From JBBQYA01 sp031412335 (lineage in GTDB: Bacteria > Bacteroidota > Bacteroidia > Sphingobacteriales > Sphingobacteriaceae): a stretch of 64,000 bases of DNA. The notes under the pieces were generated by a model. That model saw nothing but the letters and a program-made list of their open reading frames with translations. It was not told the origin of the DNA and ran no database searches. The DNA is taken from the NCBI GenBank assembly GCA_031412335.1, contig JANOCT010000004.1, positions 1 to 64,000 of the forward strand, in the 5' to 3' direction. Of the stretch, positions 8,754-17,506 are shown in pieces. Position numbers and translations under genes: made by a program. Every line of letters starts with the position of its first letter. Position 1 is the stretch's first letter.

Positions 8754-8909
8754 ATGGATTATACACAAGGAAGTAAAAGATTTGATTTAGATAAATTTTT
8801 AAAAAATATTAAGGATTTGCAAGCCAACTCACAGACTAAAGCTTTGTCAAAGAATTTCCAAAGCCAACCCGAAAGAAAAATTATTTTAAATAAATTTACA
8901 ACACTTTAA
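8754..8909 (+). CDS. Small hypothetical protein, 51 aa
   Basis: An ATG one base after the restriction gene stop opens a frame of 51 codons (MDYTQGSKRFDLDKFLKNIK ... NKFTTL). The peptide is lysine-, asparagine- and glutamine-rich, lacks a signal peptide and has codon use like the chromosome. It ends six bases before the YceI gene. The tight spacing on both sides is what suggests translation. It could be a remnant of a longer gene cut down when the restriction gene was inserted. No family is recognised. Confidence 0.4.
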   Translation: MDYTQGSKRFDLDKFLKNIKDLQANSQTKALSKNFQSQPERKIILNKFTTL

Positions 8910-8915
8910 AAAAAA

Positions 8916-9578
8916 ATGAAAATGAAATTTATAACAGTAGCAATTTTAGCAATATCCATATTATCATTGGGTGCATGTAAAGAAGCCAAAAAAACAGTTT
9001 CAACTTCTGAAGAGGTTAGCACTAATCAATCAATTGATGAAAATTCAACTGAGTTTAAAATCGATAGTGCATCCAGCATTATTGAATGGGAAGGAAGTGA
9101 AGGGCTTGCCTCTATAAATACCTCACACAATGGAACTCTTGCTTTATCAAGCGGTACGTTGTTGATGAAAAATGATTCGCTAAGCGGTGGAAAATTTGAA
9201 ATTAATATTGCTTCTTTAAAAGTTTTAGATATACCGATTGAAAAAGCTGGAAATGCAAAATTGAAAAAGCATTTGTTAAGTCCTGATTTTTTCGATCAAG
9301 CAAAATTCCCTAACGCTACTTTCGAAATTAGTAGTATTAATAAGAATATGGCGGATAGCGTTTCCATTTCTGGAAATCTAACCTTAAAAGGCATTACCAA
9401 AAACATTGATATTTTAACAAAAATTACCAATAGCGATTCAGAAATAATATTCGAAACAGGGAAATTTTACATCAACCGAAATGATTGGAATATGAGTTAT
9501 GGTACCGAAAAATCATTGGGTGATGAAATGATAAGACCAGAAGTAGGAATTAAAATAAAAGTTGTAGCTAAAAAATAA
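8916..9578 (+). CDS. YceI-family lipoprotein
   Basis: YceI proteins are small lipocalin-like barrels that bind isoprenoid-type lipids in the periplasm. Here a lipoprotein signal (ISILSLGAC, lipid-modified Cys at residue 21) replaces the usual cleaved signal. The YceI domain follows from about residue 47: FKIDSASSIIEWEGSEG, then LLSPDFFDQAKFPNATFEIS, LTLKGITKNIDI and FYINRNDWNMSYG. These are hallmark strands of the family and its length (about 175 residues) is normal. The DtxR/Nramp pair is convergent downstream, with 33 bases between the stops. Confidence 0.9.
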   Translation: MKMKFITVAILAISILSLGACKEAKKTVSTSEEVSTNQSIDENSTEFKIDSASSIIEWEGSEGLASINTSHNGTLALSSGTLLMKNDSLSGGKFEINIASLKVLDIPIEKAGNAKLKKHLLSPDFFDQAKFPNATFEISSINKNMADSVSISGNLTLKGITKNIDILTKITNSDSEIIFETGKFYINRNDWNMSYGTEKSLGDEMIRPEVGIKIKVVAKK

Positions 9579-9611
9579 TGGATGGTTCTATCTGAAATAA
9601 AAATTGACTTA

Positions 9612-10280
9612 CTATCTATTGCTTTTTTGTTTTTGAACTAATAATCTTTCCGAAGCTGTTTTACTAAGCGTTTCGTTAGTTCTGTCGGCATAACTTATTT
9701 TCATACTTCCATCAAACGCTTCGACAGAAAGCACGGTTATAATCACTCCCAAATGTAGATTTCTACTGTTCAAAAATTTGAGAAACTCATCCGAAGAATG
9801 CATAACTGCTTCAAGCGAAAAAATTTCTCCAACTTGAGCATCGCAAAGTTTGTCGAGGTTTATCCATTGAATTTTGCCATTGTTATCTGGAATTGGCGAA
9901 CCATGCGGATCTGTTTTTGGAAAACCTAATATCTCGTCCATGCGGGAAAATAAATCAGGCGAATTTATGTGCTCAATTTGCTCGGCAATCTCATGCACAT
10001 TCTCCCAACTAAATCCCATTTGGTTGACTAAGAACATTTCTGTGAGTCGGTGTTTTCGGATTACCAAACCTGCTTCTTTTTTTCCTTGATCTGTCAAACG
10101 TATTGGTTTATAACTTTCGTAATGAACCAACTTTTTGTCCAACAATTTTTTCATCATGCTGGTAACTGTTGGCATTTTTATTTCCAACTGTTTCGACAAA
10201 TCCATGACATTTACCTCTCCGTTTTCCTGCGAAAGATTAAACAATGCTTTCAAATAATTTTCTTCAACAGGAGAGTTCAT
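9612..10280 (-). CDS. mntR: DtxR/MntR-family metal-dependent transcriptional repressor
   Basis: An N-terminal winged helix (residues 1-65: NYLKALFNLSQENGEVNVMD, then MPTVTSMMKKLLDKKLV) is followed by the metal-binding dimerisation helices. These hold HEIAEQIEHINS, whose E-x-x-E-H pattern supplies family metal ligands. The C-terminal 85 residues have the FeoA/SH3-like third domain found in the longer DtxR types. Such regulators repress metal uptake when Mn or Fe is plentiful. It lies downstream of the Nramp transporter on the same strand with a 172-base gap, so the pair is likely one regulatory unit. Whether manganese or iron is sensed cannot be decided from sequence alone. The gene symbol follows context. 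Confidence 0.85.
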   Translation of the reverse strand: MNSPVEENYLKALFNLSQENGEVNVMDLSKQLEIKMPTVTSMMKKLLDKKLVHYESYKPIRLTDQGKKEAGLVIRKHRLTEMFLVNQMGFSWENVHEIAEQIEHINSPDLFSRMDEILGFPKTDPHGSPIPDNNGKIQWINLDKLCDAQVGEIFSLEAVMHSSDEFLKFLNSRNLHLGVIITVLSVEAFDGSMKISYADRTNETLSKTASERLLVQKQKSNR

Positions 10281-10304
10281 AGTGTTTTTTAGGATTTATT
10301 AAGC

Positions 10305-10315
10305 TAACAAATCTA
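10305..10315. promoter_or_regulatory. Candidate operator half-site upstream of the DtxR-family gene
   Basis: TAACAAATCTA lies 25 bases upstream of the regulator start. The 10-base word AACAAATCTA occurs again, in the same orientation, upstream of the Nramp gene at 12373. A shared word in front of both genes is what one expects of an autoregulated metal regulon, but AT-rich words recur by chance. Confidence 0.3.
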
Positions 10316-10452
10316 TGCTTTAAAACAGGAATTACTAATTTATTTTACAAAAATAAGGGCTGACATGATGTCATAAATTAAAAAATAAATAATTTATATT
10401 CAGTTGTTTACATCTTTTACTGAATCTAATTAATTAGATAAAATAGTTTGAA

Positions 10453-12351
10453 CTAATTATCAGATTTCACAATCAAAACTGGAACATTTACCTTGTGTCT
10501 GACAGAATCAACGGTGGCGCCAAAAATCAAATCTTTCAATCCTTTGTGCCCATGCCCTCCCATAACTAAGAGATCAATTTCTTTCTTGCTAATGATTTCG
10601 GAGATAGATTTTGTAGCGTCGCCATACCCTATTTGGTAATTTGCTTTATAGCCCTTTTCTTGCAAAGTACTTACATAGGTTGCCAATTTTTCTGTATCCG
10701 ATCTGGTTTCGTAATCCAGAATCGTATCACCGAGGTACCTCGCCCCTGCCGTCTCAACTATATGTATTAATAAATATTCAGGCGTTTTCCCACCTTGGAT
10801 TATGGCTGTGCGGATGGTTGCATTATCTATCGACGAAAAATCAACCGTTACTGCGATGTGCGCATAGCTTTTCTCTGGAAGATCTTCTATTGCCAATACA
10901 TTGGATGAAGCAGGATGCGGAACACTAATTTCATTCTTCCTATGTTTTTGAAATAATGGAGCAAACGTTACATATAGCAACAGAATCAGCACCGCTGCAG
11001 CAATCGGAAAAAGTATTACATAAATATAAATTGTATTTTCTCCAGCATCTGCAATCCAGTTTCCAATGGTTTCATAAACCAATTTCACATTCAATCCAAC
11101 AATAATAAGTGCTGAAAGCCAAGCAAGAATTTTGACCCATGTTTTTATGGTAAACTCTTTCATGTGTTCGCGTTCGCTGGTAAAATGAATTAATGGAATA
11201 ACCGCAAAACCTAATTGTAGACTTAGAATAACCTGACTAAGCACTAATAAGTCCCCTAATTTTTCTTCTCCAAAATACAAAATGGTGAACAATGCAGGAA
11301 TAATAGCGATTAGCCTGGTAATCAATCTACGAATCCAAGGTCGCAATCGAAGATTTAGGTAACCTTCCATAATTATTTGACCTGCTAGAGTGCCTGTTAT
11401 GGTTGAACTTTGTCCGGATGCAATTAGTGCAACTGCAAAAAGAGTTGGAGCCAATGAACCAAATATTCCATTCAACAATTTATGAGCATCTTGAATTTCG
11501 GCTATTTCAAAAAATCCATTTTTGTAAAATGCAGTTGCTGCTAAAATCAGAATTGCTGAATTAACAAAAAATGCCAAATTGAGAGCAATGGTGGTATCAA
11601 AAAAATTGAATCGGATTGCTTCTTTTATTCCTTTGTTGGTTCGTTCTATTTTTCGCGTTTGTACCAATGAGGAGTGGAGGTAAAGATTATGAGGCATTAC
11701 AGTTGCTCCAATTATCCCAATGGCTATGTACAGAGCGTTTCCCGAAAGTTGAGTTGGTTTAAAACCTGAAAGTATTTCTGAAACTACGGGCTGAACTATT
11801 AACATTTCGGCTAAAAATGAAAATCCAATAATAGAAACCATAGAAATTATGAACATTTCCATTATTCTGATTCCTTTATTCATTAAAAATAAAATAAGGA
11901 TGGTATCGAAAATTGTGATACAAACTCCAAAAATAAGTGGAAGACCAAAAAGTAGGTTTAATCCAATGGCCATACCTATAATTTCAGCCAGATCGCAGGC
12001 GGCAATGGCAATTTCAGCCAACACGTACAAAGGAATATTTACGATGGGTGGGTAGCTGTTTCTGGAAGCTTGAGCTAAATCGACCCCTCTAACAATCCCT
12101 AATCTGGCACTTAGCGATTGAAGCAATAAAGCCATTAAGTTGCTCATTAACAAAACCCAGATAAGCGAATATCCAAATTGACTACCGCCAGCAATATCAG
12201 TTGCCCAATTTCCTGGATCCATATAGCCAACGCTAACCAAATAAGCAGGACCCATGAAAGCAATTAATCTACGCCAGCCTTTTGGTCTGGAATTAATTCC
12301 GATACTGCCATGAACTTCACTTAGCGATTCGTGCTGTACACTTGATGCCAT
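10453..12351 (-). CDS. mntH: Nramp divalent metal transporter fused to a UspA domain
   Basis: Proton-coupled Mn2+/Fe2+ importer of the inner membrane. Metal-site motifs are present: DPGN at residues 45-48 in helix 1 and MPHN at 219-222 in helix 6. Around 11 membrane helices occupy residues 30-465. After a charged linker, residues 485-630 form a universal stress protein domain with the nucleotide-binding signature GGHGHKGLKDLIFGATVDS. Plain MntH proteins are about 410-450 residues, so the extra domain is a true fusion with no stop between. It probably senses ATP or energy state, which is inference. The DtxR-type gene follows in the same direction, and inverted repeats lie just upstream. Confidence 0.93.
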   Translation of the reverse strand: MASSVQHESLSEVHGSIGINSRPKGWRRLIAFMGPAYLVSVGYMDPGNWATDIAGGSQFGYSLIWVLLMSNLMALLLQSLSARLGIVRGVDLAQASRNSYPPIVNIPLYVLAEIAIAACDLAEIIGMAIGLNLLFGLPLIFGVCITIFDTILILFLMNKGIRIMEMFIISMVSIIGFSFLAEMLIVQPVVSEILSGFKPTQLSGNALYIAIGIIGATVMPHNLYLHSSLVQTRKIERTNKGIKEAIRFNFFDTTIALNLAFFVNSAILILAATAFYKNGFFEIAEIQDAHKLLNGIFGSLAPTLFAVALIASGQSSTITGTLAGQIIMEGYLNLRLRPWIRRLITRLIAIIPALFTILYFGEEKLGDLLVLSQVILSLQLGFAVIPLIHFTSEREHMKEFTIKTWVKILAWLSALIIVGLNVKLVYETIGNWIADAGENTIYIYVILFPIAAAVLILLLYVTFAPLFQKHRKNEISVPHPASSNVLAIEDLPEKSYAHIAVTVDFSSIDNATIRTAIIQGGKTPEYLLIHIVETAGARYLGDTILDYETRSDTEKLATYVSTLQEKGYKANYQIGYGDATKSISEIISKKEIDLLVMGGHGHKGLKDLIFGATVDSVRHKVNVPVLIVKSDN

Positions 12352-12372
12352 AAAAATTTAAACTTATTATTC

Positions 12373-12405
12373 AACAAATCTAAAAAATTTGTTAGATGGG
12401 TCTAA
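12373..12405. promoter_or_regulatory. Candidate DtxR-type operator: two overlapping inverted repeats
   Basis: AACAAAT (12373-12379) and ATTTGTT (12387-12393) form an inverted repeat. Overlapping it, TTAGA (12392-12396) and TCTAA (12401-12405) form a second one. They lie 22-54 bases before the Nramp start codon, where a repressor would block transcription. The AACAAATCTA word is shared with the region before the regulator gene. Confidence 0.4.
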
Positions 12406-12553
12406 ATTTATTTAACATTACTAAGTACAGATTTGTTTAGTTAAAAATCGAAATATGAATTGAATGTTCAAGCGAAACTCAAAATAATATTTTGCGTTTA
12501 AGGCTTTATATAACTAATTTAGATTTCCTAATAATTAAAAATTAAAACCAATC

Positions 12554-13024
12554 ATGAGCCTTAATCTCGACAAAACCGATTTTAAAATCCTAAAAATTCT
12601 ACAGGAACAAGGAAGAATTACTAATATTCAGTTATCTAATGATGTTGGACTATCTCCTGCACCAACACTTGAGCGAGTTCGAAAGCTCGAAAACTCAGGA
12701 ATTATAAAAAGCTATCACGCCATTGCAGATGCAGAAGCATTGGGTTTGGGAATAAAAACGTATATCCAAATTTCACTTAATTGGCATAAGCTGGATGCTA
12801 TCAATAATTTTATTTCTCAGATTAATGATATAGATGAAATCGTAGAATGCCACCACATAACCGGAGCAGCAGACTTTTTGTTAAAAGTGATTATAAAAGA
12901 CATGAATTCATACGAAAAGCTAATTTTAGATAAGCTGAGTAAGATTGAAGAAATCGGTCAGTTGCAGACGATGATGATTTTATCTACTTTCAAACAATCT
13001 AGAACCTTGCCTTTAGTTTATTGA
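12554..13024 (+). CDS. Lrp/AsnC-family transcriptional regulator
   Basis: A 156-residue feast/famine regulator of usual length. The N-terminal AsnC helix-turn-helix (LDKTDFKILKILQEQGRITN, then LSPAPTLERVRKLENSGIIK) is followed by the ligand-binding RAM domain (VECHHITGAADFLLKVIIKD). Such proteins bind amino acids and control amino acid metabolism as dimers to octamers. It is divergent from the Nramp gene, sharing a 200-base intergenic region. Its likely effector is a branched-chain or other amino acid, but this is not determinable here. Confidence 0.92.
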   Translation: MSLNLDKTDFKILKILQEQGRITNIQLSNDVGLSPAPTLERVRKLENSGIIKSYHAIADAEALGLGIKTYIQISLNWHKLDAINNFISQINDIDEIVECHHITGAADFLLKVIIKDMNSYEKLILDKLSKIEEIGQLQTMMILSTFKQSRTLPLVY

Positions 13025-13103
13025 TAGTCTAAATTCGGCAAAACGTTTCTTGAACTTTTTTGGTCTTTTTTATTTGCTTAACACTAATTGTATTTTGATT
13101 TGG

Positions 13104-13222
13104 AGCTTCCCCCAATGAAAAATTGGGGTCGGGCTATACGCTAAATCTTTTTTGCGGTAAGATTTTCGAGAAGGTTGCAGTATAATAGCAAAAAAGGATA
13201 TCGCTGCTATCCCTAAGCCACA
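13104..13222. repeat. REP-like intergenic element with two hairpins
   Basis: The 329-base gap between the Lrp-type gene and ung holds a structured stretch. CCCCAAT (13110-13116) pairs with ATTGGGG (13122-13128). It is followed by TCGGGCTATACGC and a T-run, then GGATA (13196-13200) pairs with TATCC (13208-13212) before CTAAGCC. From memory, the words CGGGCTAT..CGCT and AAAAAGGAT..CGCTGCTATCCCTAA recur in many Bacteroidetes intergenic regions. I therefore call it a repetitive extragenic element. It may also act as a terminator for the Lrp-type gene. Nothing else is seen in the gap. Confidence 0.5.
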
Positions 13223-13353
13223 CACTTCGAAGGTAGTTTTACTTTAATTGATAAGATTGAAATTGAAAGAATTATTCAAACGTTTAAAATCCAAAATTCA
13301 CGTAATTAAATAATGGTTGCAAAAATTATGTGCAAAATCTAATATAAGATCCT

Positions 13354-14022
13354 TCAAATCTGCCAATCAATTCCTTCTTTTCCATTGTTTTCCAAATACT
13401 CATTTGCGAGGGAAAAATGTTTACAGCCATAAAAGCCAGTATGTGCAGAAAAAGGAGAAGGATGTGCTGCACTTAAAATCAAATGGTTGTGAGCATTAAT
13501 TAATGTAGTTTTCGCTTGTGCATATTTACCCCAAAGCATAAAAACTAAGTTATTGCGATTTTGACTTAGAGAAGAAATAACCTGATCGGTAAATAATTCC
13601 CAGCCTTTATTTTGATGACTTCCTGGAACCCCAGCCCGAACGGTTAAAGTAGAATTCAACATAAAAACTCCTTGTTTCGCCCATTTACTCAGATTTCCTG
13701 TTTGTGGAATCGAAATGTCTACATCATCATTTAGCTCTTTGTAAATATTTTTCAAAGAAGGCGGAACTGGAATACCTTCTGGAACTGAAAAACTTAAGCC
13801 ATGTGCTTGTCCTTTTCCATGGTAGGGATCTTGGCCAAGTATTACCACTTTTACCTGATTAAAATCTGTGAAATTAAATGCTGTAAAAACATCACTATTT
13901 GGCGGATAGACAAGGTTACCTGAACTTTTTTCTGACTTTAAAAACTCACGAAGTTGTTGCATGTAAGGTTTTTCAAATTCCTTTCCAACTTGCTCCATCC
14001 ACAGTTCCGGTAAAGCGGCCAT
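13354..14022 (-). CDS. ung: Uracil-DNA glycosylase, family 1
   Basis: Removes uracil from DNA, starting base excision repair. The water-activating motif GQDPYHG is present with catalytic Asp at residue 65, followed by AHGLSFSVPEGIPVPPSLKN. The MLNSTLTVRAGVPGSHQNKG segment and the minor-groove loop AAHPSPFSAHTGF complete the active site. The 222-residue length is normal. The start codon follows the lysS stop by one base, so the two are very likely co-transcribed from the lysS side. Confidence 0.97.
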   Translation of the reverse strand: MAALPELWMEQVGKEFEKPYMQQLREFLKSEKSSGNLVYPPNSDVFTAFNFTDFNQVKVVILGQDPYHGKGQAHGLSFSVPEGIPVPPSLKNIYKELNDDVDISIPQTGNLSKWAKQGVFMLNSTLTVRAGVPGSHQNKGWELFTDQVISSLSQNRNNLVFMLWGKYAQAKTTLINAHNHLILSAAHPSPFSAHTGFYGCKHFSLANEYLENNGKEGIDWQI

Positions 14023-14023
14023 T

Positions 14024-15736
14024 TTACTGCAACCAGCTTTTAACTTCTTCTAATGCAGGATTTTTCATATCCAATTTCATTTTCTTTTTCATTCCGCCCA
14101 AATCATTAAAAAACTTATTAGGATTGGCTGTTTTCAAATCTGCAACTGTTTTATAACCCATATTTTGTACTACAGGTATCCATTCAGATGGTATACCAGC
14201 AGCTGAAAAGTCTGAAACACTATCTGTAACAATAATTTTTTCAGGTCTCATTTGCGGAAAAAACAAAACATCCTGGATGGAATTTACATTTGCCATAATC
14301 ATAGCTAAACGATCAATTCCGATTCCTAAGCCAGCAGTTGGGGGCATTCCGTATTCCAATGCTCTAAGGAAATCCTCATCTAAAACCATGGCTTCTTCAT
14401 CTCCTCTTTTTCCAAGTTCCAATTGATCTTCAAATCTAGCTCGCTGATCAATCGGGTCATTTAATTCAGAAAATGCATTACAGATTTCTTTGCCATTACA
14501 TATTCCTTCAAATCGTTCAACCAAACCGGGCTTACTTCTATGTTTTTTTGCTAATGGCGACATCTCTACCGGATAATCAGTAATGAAAGTAGGCTGAATA
14601 AGTTTAGGCTCGCACATCGCTCCGAATATCTCATCAATCAATTTTGCCCTGCCCATGCTCGTGTCGGTTTTTATACCAAGTCCAGTAGCAACCTCGGCCA
14701 TTTCATTTTCATTCATTTCCGCTACATCAAATCCTGTAAAATGCTGTATAGCCTCGTACATGGTGTATCGTTTCCATGGTCGCTGAAAATCTAAAATATT
14801 TTGCCCAACTGTTACTTTTGTACTTCCATGCAAAGCAATGGCTGTTTTCTCTACCATTTCTTCTACCAACTCCATCATCCAATTATAGTCTTTGTAGGCT
14901 ACATATAATTCTACTTGCGTAAACTCTGGATTATGAAATCGAGACATTCCTTCATTTCTGAAATCTTTAGCAAATTCAAAAACTCCATCAAAACCTCCAA
15001 CAATTAACCTTTTAAGATACAGCTCATTAGCTATTCTTAAATAAAGTGTCATATCAAGTTTGTTGTGATGTGTTTTAAAAGGTTTTGCTGCTGCACCTCC
15101 ATAAAGTGGCTGTAAAATCGGAGTTTCCACTTCTAGATAACCTTTATCTGAAAGGAAATTTCGCATCACGTTTACCATTTTAGAACGCTTTACAAATGCT
15201 TCTTTCACATCTGGATTTACAACTAAATCAACATAACGCTGACGGTATCGCTGCTCAGGATCTGTAAAAGCATCATAAATAACTCCATCCTTTTCTTTTA
15301 CAACAGGCAATGGTTTTAGTGATTTACTAAGTATGGTCAATTCTTGAACATGAATAGAAATTTCACCCATTTTAGTAATAAAAACATATCCTTTGATTCC
15401 GACAAAATCTCCGATATCAATGATCTTTTTAAAAACGGTATTGTAGAGTGTTTTATCTTCTAATGGCGAAATCTCATCGCGGGCAATGTATAACTGCACT
15501 CTTCCGGCACTATCTTGCAATTCTGCAAAAGATGCATTCCCCATTATTCGTTTGCCCATTATTCTTCCAGCAATGCTTACTGAGGCAAACTCTCCAGGAT
15601 TTTCGTTAAAATTTTCTTTTATTAATGAGCTTGAAGTATTAATTTCAAACAATTGAGATGGATAAGGCTCTATTCCTAAATTTCTTAATTCCTGTAAACT
15701 TTCCCTTCTTTGTATTTCCTGATCAGTGAATGACAT
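14024..15736 (-). CDS. lysS: Lysyl-tRNA synthetase, class II, with C-terminal extension
   Basis: Charges tRNA-Lys. An N-terminal OB-fold (anticodon binding, SIAGRIMGKRIMG) is followed by the class II core. Motif 2 is FRNEGMSRFHNPEFTQVELY, and motif 3 is GMPPTAGLGIGIDRLAM near residue 460. After the core ends (VLFFPQMRPE), about 75 residues remain. They contain IPVVQNMGYKTVADLKTANP and a lysine-rich stretch resembling a helix-hairpin-helix. I recall this extension from other Bacteroidetes LysRS proteins (about 565-575 residues, against roughly 505 in E. coli). ung follows directly. Confidence 0.97.
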   Translation of the reverse strand: MSFTDQEIQRRESLQELRNLGIEPYPSQLFEINTSSSLIKENFNENPGEFASVSIAGRIMGKRIMGNASFAELQDSAGRVQLYIARDEISPLEDKTLYNTVFKKIIDIGDFVGIKGYVFITKMGEISIHVQELTILSKSLKPLPVVKEKDGVIYDAFTDPEQRYRQRYVDLVVNPDVKEAFVKRSKMVNVMRNFLSDKGYLEVETPILQPLYGGAAAKPFKTHHNKLDMTLYLRIANELYLKRLIVGGFDGVFEFAKDFRNEGMSRFHNPEFTQVELYVAYKDYNWMMELVEEMVEKTAIALHGSTKVTVGQNILDFQRPWKRYTMYEAIQHFTGFDVAEMNENEMAEVATGLGIKTDTSMGRAKLIDEIFGAMCEPKLIQPTFITDYPVEMSPLAKKHRSKPGLVERFEGICNGKEICNAFSELNDPIDQRARFEDQLELGKRGDEEAMVLDEDFLRALEYGMPPTAGLGIGIDRLAMIMANVNSIQDVLFFPQMRPEKIIVTDSVSDFSAAGIPSEWIPVVQNMGYKTVADLKTANPNKFFNDLGGMKKKMKLDMKNPALEEVKSWLQ

Positions 15737-15817
15737 GTATGTGTTTTAAAAATGCAAAAGTAAGATTTTGGAGGGATTAAATTATGGAAACATGTTTCCC
15801 AAAATTTAACATCAAAT

Positions 15818-16129
15818 TCACATCTTCTCTTTTCCTTTTAAAATATCGAAAAACAACATAAAGTCGCTTGCCAGACTATAAAAAGGATATTTGAAAGTTG
15901 CTGGTTTATTCTTTTCGAAAAAAAAATGGCCAACCCAAGCAAAACCATATCCCACGATTGGAATTAAGAAAAGTAGTTGATAATTATGAAAAAGTAAACC
16001 TGCTGCAAAAATCAGAAACAGTAAACCAGTGCCTATAAAATGTAATCTACGACTAGTTTTATTTTGATGTTCAGTCAAATAATAAGGATAAAACTCCTGT
16101 AAAGAATTGAAGTTTCTAATTGGATTCAT
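15818..16129 (-). CDS. Mpo1-like (DUF962) membrane protein
   Basis: A 103-residue protein with two or three hydrophobic segments (HFIGTGLLFLIFAAGLLFH, LLFLIPIVGYGFAWVGHFFF). Family signatures are the N-terminal YYLTEHQNKTSRRLHFIG and GHFFFEKNKPATFKYP with conserved histidines. The yeast homologue Mpo1 is an Fe-dependent dioxygenase that shortens 2-hydroxy fatty acids. The bacterial role is inferred only by homology. It sits between proline dehydrogenase and lysS on the minus strand, 26 bases behind the former. Confidence 0.85.
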   Translation of the reverse strand: MNPIRNFNSLQEFYPYYLTEHQNKTSRRLHFIGTGLLFLIFAAGLLFHNYQLLFLIPIVGYGFAWVGHFFFEKNKPATFKYPFYSLASDFMLFFDILKGKEKM

Positions 16130-16155
16130 GGTTTATACACTTACAAATTAATAGA

Positions 16156-17352
16156 TTAAACAAATTTCATTTTCCTTCTTTTCATCTCTGAAACGATTAA
16201 TTTTAGTTCTCTACCCATTTGTCCGGCTATGGCAGTATTTTCATTTGCCCGACGGAAAAGGTATGGTAAAACTGCTTTCACTGGACCATAAGGAACATAT
16301 TTTGCCACATTAAAACCTTCGTGAGCTAAGTTAAAACTAAGATTGTCACTCATACCTAATAATTGAGAAAAGAAGATATTCTGGTGGTTTTCTGCCACTC
16401 CGTTTTCTGTCATAAATTCCGTTAATTTTCGGCAACTATCTTCATTGTGTGTGCCTGCAACAAAACCAATTTTGTGTAAATGCTCTACACAGAATGCTAA
16501 TGCCGCATCATAATCTCGATCTGTTGATTCTTTATCTGGCTGTATGGGTGATGGATAATTTTGTTCTTCTGCTCTTTTTCGTTCTTTTTCCATATAAGCT
16601 CCGCGAACTAATTTTGCTCCTAAAAAATATCCTTCCTGATCTGCATGCTGATAATTTTTCTTTAAAAATGCCAATCGATCATGTCGATAAAGTTGGTAAG
16701 TATTGTAAACTACGGCAAATTCATGATTGTATTTTTTCATCATTTCTATACACAAATCATCTATTACATCTTGTATCCAGGTTTCTTCCGCATCAAACAT
16801 AACTGGAATTCCATTTTTGGATGCTCGAGCACAAATCAAATCTACCCGCCTTTTTACTTTTGCAAATTCGGCTTCTTCTTCTTGAGATAAACTTTCTTTT
16901 CGTTGAATTTTTTCTAACAAAGCAAAACGAGCAATGCCTGTAATTTTAAAAACAGCAAATGGAATATTATCGCTATTTCCAGCTCTGATGACGGTGGCTA
17001 ATATCTCTGAAGTTGTATTTTCAAACACCTTTTCATCTTCAACGCCTTCTACCGAATAATCTAAAATACCTCCAACCTTATACTTTCGCAGCAATTCGAT
17101 TGAATTATCGCAATCATTAATAGTTTCGCCACCACAAAAATGCTTGAATATTGTTGCTTTAATAATTGATTTTATTGGAAGACCAATATTCATTGCGAGC
17201 ATGGTAATTGGCGGACCAACTTTAACTAAAAAATTAACATTGATAACTTTAAATAGCCAATACGCTCTTCTTAATTCCGAGTTAGTTTTGGATGAAAAAG
17301 CAATTTCTGTATTTTCAAAGGATATTTTAGGTTTCGCTATAGTTTCAATCAT
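16156..17352 (-). CDS. Proline dehydrogenase, monofunctional
   Basis: FAD enzyme oxidising proline to pyrroline-5-carboxylate, feeding electrons to the respiratory chain. Family motifs are KLVRGAYMEKER, GTHNEDSC and, near the C-terminus, YVPYGPVKAVLPYLFRRANE. There is no fused P5C dehydrogenase domain, so it is the short PRODH type (398 residues), as usual in Bacteroidetes. It is divergent from aroB with about 155 bases between the starts, an arrangement I recall as conserved in this phylum. Confidence 0.93.
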   Translation of the reverse strand: MIETIAKPKISFENTEIAFSSKTNSELRRAYWLFKVINVNFLVKVGPPITMLAMNIGLPIKSIIKATIFKHFCGGETINDCDNSIELLRKYKVGGILDYSVEGVEDEKVFENTTSEILATVIRAGNSDNIPFAVFKITGIARFALLEKIQRKESLSQEEEAEFAKVKRRVDLICARASKNGIPVMFDAEETWIQDVIDDLCIEMMKKYNHEFAVVYNTYQLYRHDRLAFLKKNYQHADQEGYFLGAKLVRGAYMEKERKRAEEQNYPSPIQPDKESTDRDYDAALAFCVEHLHKIGFVAGTHNEDSCRKLTEFMTENGVAENHQNIFFSQLLGMSDNLSFNLAHEGFNVAKYVPYGPVKAVLPYLFRRANENTAIAGQMGRELKLIVSEMKRRKMKFV

Positions 17353-17506
17353 AATTGGATAAACAACATTTTGGGAATTTGGTTAGAAGTTTTATAGAAT
17401 CTTAGGAAAAACATAAAACCGTTTTTTTTAAAGTTTAATCAAATGTAAAAATATAGCCATTAATTACGTTGGCTAATTTATAATCTTGCAATATCTTTCA
17501 ACAACA

